The notes under the pieces are model-generated. The model worked only from the letters and a program-made list of their open reading frames with translations. It was not told where the DNA came from and searched no databases. DNA of 64,000 nucleotides from positions 124,001 to 188,000 of the forward strand of contig NZ_BBJF01000014.1 in the NCBI RefSeq assembly GCF_000739735.1. Reading direction: 5' to 3'. A program made the position numbers and the translations under genes. Shown in pieces: positions 52,531-61,808 of this stretch (positions within the stretch are counted from its first letter, which is position 1; each line of letters opens with the position of its first letter). Origin of the DNA: Paraburkholderia ginsengisoli NBRC 100965. GTDB taxonomy: Bacteria > Pseudomonadota > Gammaproteobacteria > Burkholderiales > Burkholderiaceae.

Positions 52531-53138
52531 GCGGTGTCTTTCCCGCCGCGCGCGCCGATTCAAGTTTCCGCGACGATCTGCCGATAAAGAAAACGTGAAC
52601 GTCCGGGCGCCGAGCGCGTCGCGCTGTTGCGCGATGGTCATGGCTGGCGATGCTTGCGTACGCGGACATTCACACGGGCCCGGGGACGCGGGCGCGGCGG
52701 GTCTGCGCGCAGGTGCGCGCAAGCCGGACGCAACGAGCGGCTTGCCGCGTTAGCGACCGCGCCTCGTGGCCTCGCCGCACATTCGCGCGACCCCACGCCA
52801 CCGCTATTCGTTGCAGCCGCAACGTATGCCGGCAATACCTAAGTAATGTTTGTATCGAAGTGTTCGAGACGGGCGTTTTTATTAAAACGGCCTTTACAAT
52901 TCCGCTGGAATTTTAATCAGCAATCTGGCCCTCCGCGTTCGGTGCCGGCTGTCCCGTGAGACCGGGCGCCGGGCCGCCCGATAAGTGGCAAGGGTTGGAT
53001 CGATCGGCAGGCACGCGATGAGCGCCGCACGAGGCGGCCTCGCCCTGTCGCGACGCGGGCCGCGCGGCGTGAGACCGCGCCTCGCACGCGACATCGCGGC
53101 ATCCGTCCCGCGCATATAAAGCAGGAGTCGAACAAAAG
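52531..53138. other. Gene-free region upstream of the NlpD-like gene
   Basis: About 600 bases with no convincing coding region. An AT-rich island at about 52845-52915 contains a small hairpin (AATTCC-GCT-GGAATT, 52898-52912) followed by four T residues, possibly a weak terminator in the plus direction. Nothing else recognised. Confidence 0.35.
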
Positions 53139-54068
53139 ATGACAAAGCGTTTCGACAGAACGATGAAGGCCGGTCTCGCCGGCGTGTGGGTCGCGCTGGC
53201 GGTCAGCGGGTGTGCGAACGTGGGACAACAGGACGCGCAGAACGGCGGGGCGGCAAGTCCAAACGCGGCTTCTGGCGTGCAGGCGACGAGCGCAGCGGCT
53301 GTCGATCCGGCGCTGGCGCGCGCGCCCATCGCGAGCAGCACCGACGACGGCACGCTGCCTAAAAAGTCACCACCGCTCGTCTATCGCGTCAAGCGTGGCG
53401 ACACGCTGTCGCGCATCGCGCAGCATCATCATTGCAGCGTCAAACAGTTGCAGGCGTGGAACGGCCTGAAGCCGTCGTCGCGGCTGAAGCACGGGCAGGT
53501 GCTGCGCGTTGCGTCGCCGGAAACGGTGCGGGCGGTGAACGCTGCCAATGCCGCGAAGGCCGCGGCGGGCGCCGTGCCGGCGGCTTCGCTGGCGACCCAG
53601 CCGGCGGGCGCATCGGGCCAGGCGCAGTCCGCGTCAGGCGCGCCCACCGCCGAAGAGGCGCGCGAAGTCGTGCAGCAAACCGCGCGGCACGCCAGCGGCG
53701 TCGCGCTCGTGTGGCCCGCGGGCGGTCGCGTCGTCGAAGCATTCCAGCCTGGCGAAACGCGCGGAATCGAAATCGGCGGCAAGCCGGGCGATCCGGTGCG
53801 CGCCGCCGCCGATGGCCGGGTGATGTACGCCGGCACGGGTCTGAACAGCTACGGCAGCCTGATCATCGTCCAGCACAACAAGGACTTTCTGACCGCGTAC
53901 TCGCATAACCGCAAGCTGCTGGTCAAGATCGGCGACGTCGTCCGGCAAGGTCAGCAGATCGCCGAGATGGGCGATGAAAACAACTCGCGCGTGTCCGTCG
54001 GCTTCGAGCTGCGCCGTGACGGCAAGCCGGTCGATCCCATGCCTTATCTGCCGCAAGGGCGCGGTTAA
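53139..54068 (+). CDS. NlpD-like lipoprotein with LysM and degenerate M23 domain
   Basis: A 309-residue lipoprotein; lipobox VSGC at about residue 26. A LysM peptidoglycan-binding domain (YRVKRGDTLSRIAQHHHCSV) at about 87-135, an Ala-rich linker, then a LytM/M23 domain at about 195-305. The peptidase metal residues are lost: RGIEIGG replaces the usual H…D, and GFELRRDGK replaces HFE. It should therefore be an amidase activator in daughter-cell separation rather than a peptidase, as NlpD is. It is separate from the usual rpoS-linked nlpD position, so probably a paralogue. Confidence 0.85.
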   Translation: MTKRFDRTMKAGLAGVWVALAVSGCANVGQQDAQNGGAASPNAASGVQATSAAAVDPALARAPIASSTDDGTLPKKSPPLVYRVKRGDTLSRIAQHHHCSVKQLQAWNGLKPSSRLKHGQVLRVASPETVRAVNAANAAKAAAGAVPAASLATQPAGASGQAQSASGAPTAEEAREVVQQTARHASGVALVWPAGGRVVEAFQPGETRGIEIGGKPGDPVRAAADGRVMYAGTGLNSYGSLIIVQHNKDFLTAYSHNRKLLVKIGDVVRQGQQIAEMGDENNSRVSVGFELRRDGKPVDPMPYLPQGRG

Positions 54069-54078
54069 TCGCGCGCGG

Positions 54079-54897
54079 TCAGACGAAGCAGCGCAGCGCC
54101 GCGGCGACGATCGCCTCCGGCGCATCTTCCTGCATGAGGTGGCCCGCGTTCGGGACCGCCTGAAAGCGCGCCGCGGGAATCGCGGCGGCCAGTTGCCGTC
54201 CGCGCTCGAGCGGAATCCACTGATCCTTTTCTCCCCACAGAATCTGCACCGGGCAACGCAGTTGCGGATAACGCGCTTCGACTTCGTCGGTGTAGCGCTG
54301 GTCCATCTGCGCGATCTGCCGATAGAACGCGTCTTGTCCGGCAGCGCCGAGCCACGGTGTCACGTACGGCGCGAGTTCGTCGTCCGGAATCTCGCGGGCG
54401 ATCGCACCGCGCACATACGCTTTCACCACCGCTTCGTGAATATAAGGCGGCAGTCCCGCGAACGCGTCGCCGTGTTCACGCACGTGCCGTACGAACGGCG
54501 AACCCCACGGCGCAACCGCGACCGGATCGATCAGCGTGAGACTGCGGTACTCGCAGCCGTTCAGCAGATGCGCGCGTAACGAAGTCGCGCCGCCGAAATC
54601 ATGCGCGATCACATCAGGGCTCGGCAGCTTCCAATGCGCGAGCAGTTCCGCGAGCAACACGTTCTGGACGCCGAGCGACACGTCCTGTCCGTCGCGCTGC
54701 TCCGATTGCCCATAGCCAAGCAGATCGTAGTAATGAACCGTGCGCGTCTGCGCGAGATGCGCGGCGATGCGATGCCACACATACGAAGAGAACGGCGTGC
54801 CGTGAATCAGCACGAGCGGCGGACCGTTGCCGGTCACGTGGTAGCGCACGGTTTGATCGCGGAAGGTATAGGTTTCGGATAGCGGCCAGGTTTGCAT
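54079..54897 (-). CDS. Alpha/beta hydrolase with Asp nucleophile
   Basis: A 272-residue hydrolase of the haloalkane dehalogenase/epoxide hydrolase branch. Oxyanion motif LIHGTPFSSYVW; nucleophile elbow IAHDFGGATS with Asp instead of Ser; acid in WGEKDQW; catalytic His in AGHLMQED. The Asp nucleophile fits dehalogenase, epoxide hydrolase or fluoroacetate dehalogenase-like chemistry; substrate unknown. Convergent with the NlpD-like gene (10 bases between stops). Confidence 0.83.
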   Translation of the reverse strand: MQTWPLSETYTFRDQTVRYHVTGNGPPLVLIHGTPFSSYVWHRIAAHLAQTRTVHYYDLLGYGQSEQRDGQDVSLGVQNVLLAELLAHWKLPSPDVIAHDFGGATSLRAHLLNGCEYRSLTLIDPVAVAPWGSPFVRHVREHGDAFAGLPPYIHEAVVKAYVRGAIAREIPDDELAPYVTPWLGAAGQDAFYRQIAQMDQRYTDEVEARYPQLRCPVQILWGEKDQWIPLERGRQLAAAIPAARFQAVPNAGHLMQEDAPEAIVAAALRCFV

Positions 54898-55273
54898 GTT
54901 GATGAGCCGAGGAGCGTCGCATGAAGATCCGCTTACCTTAGCAGCCGAATGCGCAACGTGCAGCGCGCCTTTTCGTAGGTGGCTCTGCGCGGCTCCCGCA
55001 GAAGCTCACCTTTGTTTTGTTCAGCAACGCCAGGCAAATTGATGAACGACGCGTTTGCAGGACCGTTCGAATGACGGGCGCGCATCGTTCGCAATCCGCA
55101 CTCTTACGAATCGGGCAGGAATAGGCTTGAAATAACGGGTATTTGTACGGGACGCAGTCGCGTAACGAACGTAATCGGTCGGCTACGCGTGCATGCGACG
55201 TTCGAGTGGAGCGCTCGGCGTCGTTGTGAACCCACCGGAAGCCGGTTTTTCAATGGTGAGGAAATCCGGGAGG
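54898..55273. other. Gene-free intergenic stretch
   Basis: No gene recognised. A short hairpin ACCGG-AAG-CCGGT followed by four T (55234-55250) would work as a plus-strand terminator, but no plus-strand gene ends nearby. Confidence 0.3.
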
Positions 55274-55306
55274 CGGCGCGCGCATCGCAATGAGATGCGC
55301 GCGCCG
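55274..55306 (-). terminator. Strong hairpin after the 55319-55717 gene
   Basis: A perfect 13-bp stem (CGGCGCGCGCATC with its complement) around a 7-base loop, 12 bases after the stop of the minus-strand gene. No T-run follows, so it may stabilise the 3' end rather than terminate by itself. Confidence 0.55.
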
Positions 55307-55318
55307 CGATGCAGCGTT

Positions 55319-55717
55319 TTACTTCGCCTGAGCGCCGCGCAACAGTTGCGACACCTGGCCGTGGTGATGCAGGATCGCCGGGTCGGCTTGCAACAGCGGC
55401 AGGTAGCGCGGCAAGAACTGGTTCTGCGGCTGATCGGGCGAGAAGAGACCGGTCACCGCTTCAAGTGCGGCGAGGCGGTCGGCGGCGTCGGCTTCCTTGT
55501 CGTCGAGGATCTCATCGACGCTCGCAATCACCGTCGACAGCGGCGTGAGCCAGCGAAACCCCGAGCCGTTGATGAGCACCTGCAGAAACGCTGCGGGCGT
55601 CACCGGGCCGAATTCCTTTTCATACGCCGCGCGTTCGTGGTCGAGTATGGCCTTGTGCAGCGCGAGCAGGGGCCGGCGAATGTCCGAGAGGAATTGAGTG
55701 CATTGCTGGTCGTTCAT
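55319..55717 (-). CDS. Conserved-looking cytosolic protein of unknown function
   Basis: A 132-residue, mostly alpha-helical protein (DIRRPLLALHKAILDHERAA … LTPLSTVIASVDEILDDKEA). No signal, helix or cofactor motif. AAGGAG lies seven bases before the ATG at 55717, which is why I start it there rather than further upstream. Not recognised; a protein-protein adaptor or small-molecule binding helix bundle is possible. Confidence 0.65.
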   Translation of the reverse strand: MNDQQCTQFLSDIRRPLLALHKAILDHERAAYEKEFGPVTPAAFLQVLINGSGFRWLTPLSTVIASVDEILDDKEADAADRLAALEAVTGLFSPDQPQNQFLPRYLPLLQADPAILHHHGQVSQLLRGAQAK

Positions 55718-56180
55718 AGTTCTGCTCCTTCGCATGGTCTGGCCGGATCGATCCGGCAATCGGCTCATGCTAACAAAATCGCTCCCGGTTGATCGGACAT
55801 TGATTGGCCATCGACCGAACATCAGATCACGTGCGTGTGCCAAACGCGTCGACGCGAGTCAACACGCCACGACTAACACATTGATTCGATGCCCGTTTCA
55901 AGCTCGTCTCACGCGCCTGCAAGGCCTCTCTCGCGAGCCAGCCGCGCGAGCCTCACGGCGAATTTCTTTTTCCACGGCTACAATTTGTGAGTCCGTTCCG
56001 GCGCCTACGCGCCGCGCATCATCTGCCGTTGCCGGCGCGAGTCAGGCGCAAGTCAATCGCAAGCCGGCCGCCTCGCGTATTAGCCTGGCTTGTCGAATAA
56101 ACGCGGCAAGTCTTTGCGTTTTGGTTCGACGTCTCTGTCTAAACAGCCTCATAAACAATAATCCCCACCCGGAGCCGCTC
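55718..56180. other. Leader region of the iorA-like operon
   Basis: About 460 bases upstream of the dehydrogenase operon with no convincing gene. It is somewhat AT-richer near 55960-56170. No confident promoter boxes or operator were found. Confidence 0.3.
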
Positions 56181-56636
56181 ATGACAACGTTCAACATCAA
56201 CGGTCAGACTCACACCGTCGACGCGCCACCCGACATGCCCCTCCTGTGGGTGCTGCGCGATCTCGTCGGGCTGACCGGCACCAAGTTCGGTTGCGGTATC
56301 GCCCAATGCGGCGCATGCACCGTGCATCTCGACGGCGTCGCGGTGCGCTCGTGCGTGTTCCCGGCAGCGGCGGTCGGCGACCGGAAAGTCATCACGATCG
56401 AAGCGGTCGGCAGCACGCCCGCGGGGCAGAAGGTGCAGCAGGCATGGCGGCAACTGGACGTCGTGCAATGCGGCTACTGTCAGTCGGGGCAGGTGATGTC
56501 GGCGGCGTCGCTGCTCGCGAGCAACCCCAATCCCAGCGACGCGGACATCGACGCCGCGATGGCGGGCAACATCTGCCGCTGTGGGACGTACAACCGCATC
56601 CGAGCGGCGATCAAGCAAGCCGCGAAGGGAGTCTGA
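56181..56636 (+). CDS. [2Fe-2S] subunit of a molybdenum hydroxylase (IorA-like)
   Basis: A 151-residue iron-sulfur subunit of the xanthine-oxidase superfamily. First cluster CGIAQCGACTVHLDG with a further Cys in VRSCVFP; second cluster in QCGYCQSGQVM and NICRCGTYNRIRAA. GGAG lies six bases before the ATG. Electrons go from the molybdenum subunit to this one, then probably to the cytochrome c encoded third. Confidence 0.9.
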   Translation: MTTFNINGQTHTVDAPPDMPLLWVLRDLVGLTGTKFGCGIAQCGACTVHLDGVAVRSCVFPAAAVGDRKVITIEAVGSTPAGQKVQQAWRQLDVVQCGYCQSGQVMSAASLLASNPNPSDADIDAAMAGNICRCGTYNRIRAAIKQAAKGV

Positions 56637-56637
56637 T

Positions 56638-58899
56638 ATGTCCCAGGGATTGCTCGATGCACAGAATGGAGCGGAGTCTTCGAAAGGGGACGCGGGTGGT
56701 GCAGGTGGCGCAGGTGGCATCTCACGCCGGACCTTCCTGAAATTCAGCGTGACGGTGGGCGCGGCGGCCGGCGGCGGTTTGTTGCTCGGCTTCAGCATGC
56801 CGGCCGCGAGCCAGGATCAGAAGGCCGGCAAATCGGTGGTCGGCGGCGATGCGATCGAAGCGCCGCAAAGCGGCGTGTTCGCGCCGAACGCGTTCATCCA
56901 GATCGATACGGCGGGCAAGGTCACGCTGGTGATTCCGAAGGTCGAGATGGGCCAGGGCGTCTATACGTCGATCCCGATGCTGATCGCCGAAGAACTCGAA
57001 GTGCCGCTCGACGCGGTCATACTCGATCACGCGCCACCGAACGAAAAGCTCTTCATGGACCCGCTGCTCGGCGGCCAGCTCACCGGCGGTTCGACGTCGA
57101 TCCGCTTTGCGTGGGAGCCGATGCGCCGCGCCGGCGCCACCGCGCGCGCGATGTTGATCGACGCGGCCGCGCAGCAATGGCAGGTCGAGCCGGCAAGCTG
57201 TCACGCGCAGGGCGGGCAGGTGATTCACGCGGCCAGCAATCGCAGCATCGGGTATGGCCAGCTCGTCGAGGCCGCCGCGAAACTGCCCGCGCCGCAGAAC
57301 GTGCCTTTGAAAGACCCGAAGGATTTCAAACTGATCGGCACGCCGGTGAAGCGTCTCGACTCGCCGGAGAAAGTGGACGGAACCGCGCAGTTCGGACTGG
57401 ACGTGCGTGTGCCCGACATGGTCTACGCGGCGATCGCGAATTGCCCGGTGTTCGGCGGCACGCTCGCAAGCGTCGACGATACCAACGCGAAGAAGATTCC
57501 CGGCGTGCGCCAGGTCGTCAAGATCGATAACGCGGTCGCGGTGATCGGCGATCACACGTGGGCGGCAAGACGCGGGCTGCAGGCGCTCGACATCAAGTGG
57601 AACGAAGGCGCGGGCGCGAACATTTCGATGAAGCAGATCGTCGACGATCTCGCCAATGCGTCGCAACGCAACGGCGCGGTCGCGCGCAAAGAGGGCGACG
57701 TCGCCAACGCGTTCTCGAATGCGAAGTCGCGCGTCGACGCGGTGTACCAGCAGCCGTTCCTCGCGCACGCGACGATGGAGCCGATCAACTGCACGGTCCA
57801 CGTGCGCGCCGACGGCTGCGATGTGTGGCTCGGTTCGCAGGTGCCCACGCGAGTGGTGGACGCAGCCGTCGCGGTCACGGGCCTGCCCGCCGACAAGATC
57901 GTCGTGCACAACCATCTGATCGGCGGCGGCTTCGGGCGGCGGCTCGAGTTCGACATGGTCACGCAGGCGGTCAAGGTCGGCAAGCAGGTCTCGACGCCGG
58001 TGAAGGTGCTGTGGACGCGCGAAGAAGACATCCAGCACGACATGTACCGGCCGTACTATTACGACAAGATCTCGGCGGGGCTCGACGCGAACGGCAAGCC
58101 GGTCGCGTGGCAGCACCGCATCGTCGGGTCGTCGATCATGGCGCGTTTCGCGCCGCCCGCATTCAAGAACGGGCTCGACCCGGACGCGGTCGAAGTGGCG
58201 TCGGACCTGCCGTACGACTTGCCGAACCAGCTGGTCGATTACGTGCGCCAGGAACCGCACGCGGTGCCCACCGCATTCTGGCGCGGCGTCGGGCCGACGC
58301 GCGGCACCTTCGTGGTGGAGAGCTTCATCGACGAACTCGCCGCTCAGGCGAAGATCGACCCGGTCAAGTACCGGCAGGACCTGCTGGGCAAAACCCCGCG
58401 CGCATTGAACGTGCTGAACACCGCCACGCAGGCGGCGGGCTGGGGCAGCGCGTTGCCGAAAGGGCAAGGGCGCGGCGTGTCGGTGATGCACGCGTTCGGC
58501 AGCTTCTTCGCGATCGTCGTCGATGTCGCCGTCGATCAGGGCGAGGTCGCGGTCAAGCGCGTCGTATGCGCGGTCGACTGCGGGATGGTGGTCAATCCGA
58601 ACACGATCGAAGCGCAGGTGCAGGGCGGCATCATCTTCGGCATCACGGCGGCGCTCTATAGCGAGATCACGATCAAGGACGGCCGCGTCGAGCAGAACAA
58701 CTTCACCGACTACCGGATGCTGCGGATCGACCAGACTCCGCCGATCGACGTGCATATCGTCAAGAGCAGCGAGGCGCCCGGCGGTATCGGCGAACCCGGC
58801 ACGGCGGCGCTCGCGCCCGCGTTGACCAATGCAATTTACGCGGCCACCGGCAAGCGGCTGCGGCAATTGCCGGTCGGCAGCCAACTGCAAACCGCCTGA
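56638..58899 (+). CDS. Molybdopterin subunit of an IorB-type aldehyde/N-heterocycle oxidoreductase
   Basis: A 753-residue subunit with an N-terminal twin-arginine signal (SRRTFLKF, about residue 29), so exported folded. Molybdopterin-binding segments include GQLTGGSTSIRFAWEPMRRA, GGGFGRRLEFD and TAFWRGVGPTRG; the late EAPGGIGEPGTAALAPALTN holds the catalytic Glu region. Resembles isoquinoline 1-oxidoreductase and membrane-bound aldehyde dehydrogenases lacking a separate FAD subunit. Substrate unknown. Confidence 0.88.
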   Translation: MSQGLLDAQNGAESSKGDAGGAGGAGGISRRTFLKFSVTVGAAAGGGLLLGFSMPAASQDQKAGKSVVGGDAIEAPQSGVFAPNAFIQIDTAGKVTLVIPKVEMGQGVYTSIPMLIAEELEVPLDAVILDHAPPNEKLFMDPLLGGQLTGGSTSIRFAWEPMRRAGATARAMLIDAAAQQWQVEPASCHAQGGQVIHAASNRSIGYGQLVEAAAKLPAPQNVPLKDPKDFKLIGTPVKRLDSPEKVDGTAQFGLDVRVPDMVYAAIANCPVFGGTLASVDDTNAKKIPGVRQVVKIDNAVAVIGDHTWAARRGLQALDIKWNEGAGANISMKQIVDDLANASQRNGAVARKEGDVANAFSNAKSRVDAVYQQPFLAHATMEPINCTVHVRADGCDVWLGSQVPTRVVDAAVAVTGLPADKIVVHNHLIGGGFGRRLEFDMVTQAVKVGKQVSTPVKVLWTREEDIQHDMYRPYYYDKISAGLDANGKPVAWQHRIVGSSIMARFAPPAFKNGLDPDAVEVASDLPYDLPNQLVDYVRQEPHAVPTAFWRGVGPTRGTFVVESFIDELAAQAKIDPVKYRQDLLGKTPRALNVLNTATQAAGWGSALPKGQGRGVSVMHAFGSFFAIVVDVAVDQGEVAVKRVVCAVDCGMVVNPNTIEAQVQGGIIFGITAALYSEITIKDGRVEQNNFTDYRMLRIDQTPPIDVHIVKSSEAPGGIGEPGTAALAPALTNAIYAATGKRLRQLPVGSQLQTA

Positions 58900-58912
58900 C
58901 CGGAGCCCGACC

Positions 58913-60217
58913 ATGAAAAACACACTGAAGGGTTTCAGCGCGGCGCTGTGCATGGCGCTGCCGTTCATCGCACAAATGGGCGCCTATGCGGCTGCGCCTG
59001 CCCCGGCTCACGCGGCGGACCCGGCGCTGCTGCAACGCGGCGCCTATCTGGCGAAGGTCGGCGATTGCGTTGCCTGTCACACGGCGCCGAAGGGCAAGCC
59101 GTTCGCGGGCGGCCTGCCGATGTCGACGCCGATGGGCCAGATCTACACCACCAACATCACGCCCGACCCGCAGACCGGCATCGGCAGCTACACGGAAGAG
59201 GACTTCGCGCGGGCGATGCGCGGAGGCGTCGCGAAAGACGGCCACAACCTGTACCCGGCGATGCCGTATCCGTCGTACGCGAAGATCAACGACGACGACA
59301 TGAAAGCGCTGTACGCGTTCTTCATGAGCGGCGTCGCGCCGGTGCAGCAGGCGAATCGCGAGTCGGACATCAAGTGGCCATTGAACATGCGCTGGCCGCT
59401 GAAGTTCTGGAACATGGCGTTCCTCCAGAAGGGCGCCTATCAGGACAAATCGGGCAAGGACGTCGCATGGAATCGCGGCGCGTATCTGATCCAGGGACTC
59501 GGGCACTGCGGGTCGTGTCATACGCCGCGCGGCATCGCGTTCCAGGAGAAGGCGCTCGATGAAAGCGGCAGCGCGTTCCTCACCGGCGGCCTGCTCGACG
59601 GCTGGTTCGCGTCGAACCTGACCGGCGAGCACAACGTCGGGCTGGGTCGCTGGAACGACGAGGACGTGCACGCGTTTCTGAAGACCGGCGCGAATCGCCA
59701 CGCGTCGGCGTTCGGTTCGATGACCAGCGTGATCAACAACAGCACGCAGGGCATGACCGATGCCGACATCGCCGCGATGACGACGTATCTGAAGTCGCTG
59801 CCGCCGGCGGGCGGCAACGGCGCGCCGGCTTACGCGTACGATCCGCAGAAGACGAAGGTGTCGCTGAACCGTCCGGCGAACGACGCGGGCGCGCGCGTCT
59901 ACACCGCGTATTGCATGCATTGTCACGGCGCCGACGGCCGCGGCTTCGCGCCGATGATGGCGCCGTTGGCCGGCAATCCGAACGTGCTGGAGAAGGACGC
60001 GTCGTCGTTGATCAACGTCACGCTGAACGGGACCGGCGATCTGGTCGTCGGCGGCGTGCCCGCGGCCTTTCCGATGCCGAAGTTCGCGCCGGTGCTCAAC
60101 GATCAGCAGATCGCCGACGTGCTGACCTTCGTACGGGCCGGCTGGAACAACGGCGCACCGGCGGTGTCGGCGGCCGAGGTGGCGAAGCTGCGCAAGTCGA
60201 CGCAGGCGGCGCGTTAA
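58913..60217 (+). CDS. Tri-haem cytochrome c subunit
   Basis: A 434-residue exported cytochrome with three CxxCH sites (DCVACHT, HCGSCHT, MHCHGADG, at about residues 50, 200 and 335). The signal peptide ends near AHA (about residue 34). Same build as the cytochrome subunits of membrane-bound alcohol/aldehyde dehydrogenases. It takes electrons from the IorAB-like pair to the respiratory chain. Ends before a bidirectional terminator. Confidence 0.9.
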   Translation: MKNTLKGFSAALCMALPFIAQMGAYAAAPAPAHAADPALLQRGAYLAKVGDCVACHTAPKGKPFAGGLPMSTPMGQIYTTNITPDPQTGIGSYTEEDFARAMRGGVAKDGHNLYPAMPYPSYAKINDDDMKALYAFFMSGVAPVQQANRESDIKWPLNMRWPLKFWNMAFLQKGAYQDKSGKDVAWNRGAYLIQGLGHCGSCHTPRGIAFQEKALDESGSAFLTGGLLDGWFASNLTGEHNVGLGRWNDEDVHAFLKTGANRHASAFGSMTSVINNSTQGMTDADIAAMTTYLKSLPPAGGNGAPAYAYDPQKTKVSLNRPANDAGARVYTAYCMHCHGADGRGFAPMMAPLAGNPNVLEKDASSLINVTLNGTGDLVVGGVPAAFPMPKFAPVLNDQQIADVLTFVRAGWNNGAPAVSAAEVAKLRKSTQAAR

Positions 60218-60261
60218 GCGGCAGCACGGCGTTAGCCAGAATTTGCTGTGGCGGCAGGCGC

Positions 60262-60303
60262 AAAAAAACGGCAGCCGTGCAGAGCGCGCGGTTGCCGTTT
60301 TTT
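60262..60303. terminator. Bidirectional terminator between the cytochrome and ABC operons
   Basis: An A-rich run leads into a stem (ACGGCAGCC with GGTTGCCGT, one mismatch) and a run of six T, the arrangement of a factor-independent terminator in both directions. It separates convergent operons. Confidence 0.78.
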
Positions 60304-60347
60304 ACTGGCGCGTCACGTGCCGCGAGGCAACGCATCGCACCATCGCC

Positions 60348-61004
60348 TCAACGATGCTGGCCGACCTTTTGCCGCTTTTCGAGCACGCGTGCGTACCACG
60401 TCAACGGGAAGCACATCGCGAAGTAAATCATCGCGACCATGCCGTAGATCGGGAACGGACGGAACGCGGCGTTGGTGATCATGGTGCCGGTCTTGGTCAG
60501 TTCGGTAAAGCCGATGATCGACGCGAGCGCGGTGCTCTTGACCACCTGCACGAGAAAGCCGACCGTCGGCGCGACCGCGATCTTCAGTGCCTGCGGCCAC
60601 ACGATGTAGCGCAACTGCTGGCCGAATGTCATGCCGAGACTCGCACCCGCGGCCCACTGTCCGCGCGGCACGGCTTCGACGCAACCGCGCCAGATGTCGA
60701 CCAGATACGCGCTCGTATAAAGCGTCAACGTGACGGTCGCCGCGACCCAGGGCGACACGTCGACGCCGAGCAGCGGCAGACCGAAGAACGCGAGGAACAG
60801 CTGCATCAGCAGCGGTGTGCCCTGAAACACTTCCACGTACAGCACGACGATGCGGCGCAGCCAGGCGGTCGGCGACACGCGCATCGCTAGCAGCACCAAC
60901 CCGACGATGCCGCCGCCGACGAACGCGATCAGCGACAGTAGCACCGTCCAGCGGGCGGCGAGCAACAGATTGCGGGCGATGTCCCACAGCGTGAATTCGA
61001 TCAT
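60348..61004 (-). CDS. Polar amino acid-type ABC permease (second)
   Basis: A 218-residue HisM/GlnP-type permease with about five helices; the EAA loop reads GASLGMTFGQQLRYIVWPQA. ATG at 61004 with GGAG eight bases upstream, two bases after the stop of its partner. Last gene of the operon. Cargo unknown. Confidence 0.87.
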   Translation of the reverse strand: MIEFTLWDIARNLLLAARWTVLLSLIAFVGGGIVGLVLLAMRVSPTAWLRRIVVLYVEVFQGTPLLMQLFLAFFGLPLLGVDVSPWVAATVTLTLYTSAYLVDIWRGCVEAVPRGQWAAGASLGMTFGQQLRYIVWPQALKIAVAPTVGFLVQVVKSTALASIIGFTELTKTGTMITNAAFRPFPIYGMVAMIYFAMCFPLTWYARVLEKRQKVGQHR

Positions 61005-61006
61005 GA

Positions 61007-61765
61007 TCAACGCTCCGTCGGCAGGGTGCGGGTGCCGCGCAACATCAGGCGGCTGCGCCAGTTACGCGGCGCGCCGTCGTTGCCCTGGTTGTTGCCGCGC
61101 GCGGCACGGCCCGCGAACAGACCGCGTCCGAAGCGGTTGATCAGTTGCCGCAACACGATCGACATCAGCAAATAGGCCGCGGTGATGATCACGTAACTCT
61201 CGAACGAACGGAAGTTGCGCGACTGGATGAAGTTGGCCGCGTAGGTCAGATCGGGCACCGAGATCTGCGACACGACCGCCGAGCCGAGCATCACGATCAG
61301 CACCTGGCTCAGCAGCGCGGGAAACACGTTGGCGATCGCCTGCGGCAGCACGACATGGCGGAACACCTGCCGGCCGTGCAGACCGAGCGCCTGCGCCGCC
61401 TGCACCTGGCCGCGCGGAATCGAATCGATGCCGGCGCGCACAATCTCGATTGCGTACGCGCCGAGATTCACCGTCATCGCCAGAATCGCGGCCTGGACTT
61501 CGTCGATATGAATGCCGAGGCTCGGCAAGCCGAAGAACACGAAGAACAACTGCACGATGAACGGCGTGTTGCGGATCAGTTCGACGTAGCTCGCCACGAG
61601 CCAGCGCGCCCACTTCGGCCCGGCGACCGCGATGCTCGCCCCGCCGATGCCGACGAGGCCGCCGAGCACGGTCGAGACGGCGGTGAGCCCGAGCGTCACG
61701 GCGGCGCCGCGCACGAGCATCCCCGCATAGAGGTCGAAGCCGCTGAAATCGAACGCGTAGGTCAT
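61007..61765 (-). CDS. Polar amino acid-type ABC permease (first)
   Basis: A 252-residue permease of the same family; helix-rich with the loop AQALGLHGRQVFRHVVLPQA and the usual IELIRNTPFIVQLFFVFF segment. It should heterodimerise with the following permease. The C-terminal 35 residues are polar. ATG at 61765; a longer open frame upstream has no ribosome site. Confidence 0.87.
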   Translation of the reverse strand: MTYAFDFSGFDLYAGMLVRGAAVTLGLTAVSTVLGGLVGIGGASIAVAGPKWARWLVASYVELIRNTPFIVQLFFVFFGLPSLGIHIDEVQAAILAMTVNLGAYAIEIVRAGIDSIPRGQVQAAQALGLHGRQVFRHVVLPQAIANVFPALLSQVLIVMLGSAVVSQISVPDLTYAANFIQSRNFRSFESYVIITAAYLLMSIVLRQLINRFGRGLFAGRAARGNNQGNDGAPRNWRSRLMLRGTRTLPTER

Positions 61766-61808
61766 GTCGTGGCGCTCATCGTGATGATCAACCTCTGTGC
61801 GAAGGGTT

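Noticed and set aside
56722..58968. Minus-strand open frame (748 codons) opposite the IorB-like gene
   Set aside because: Antisense shadow of a high-GC gene, no recognisable domain.
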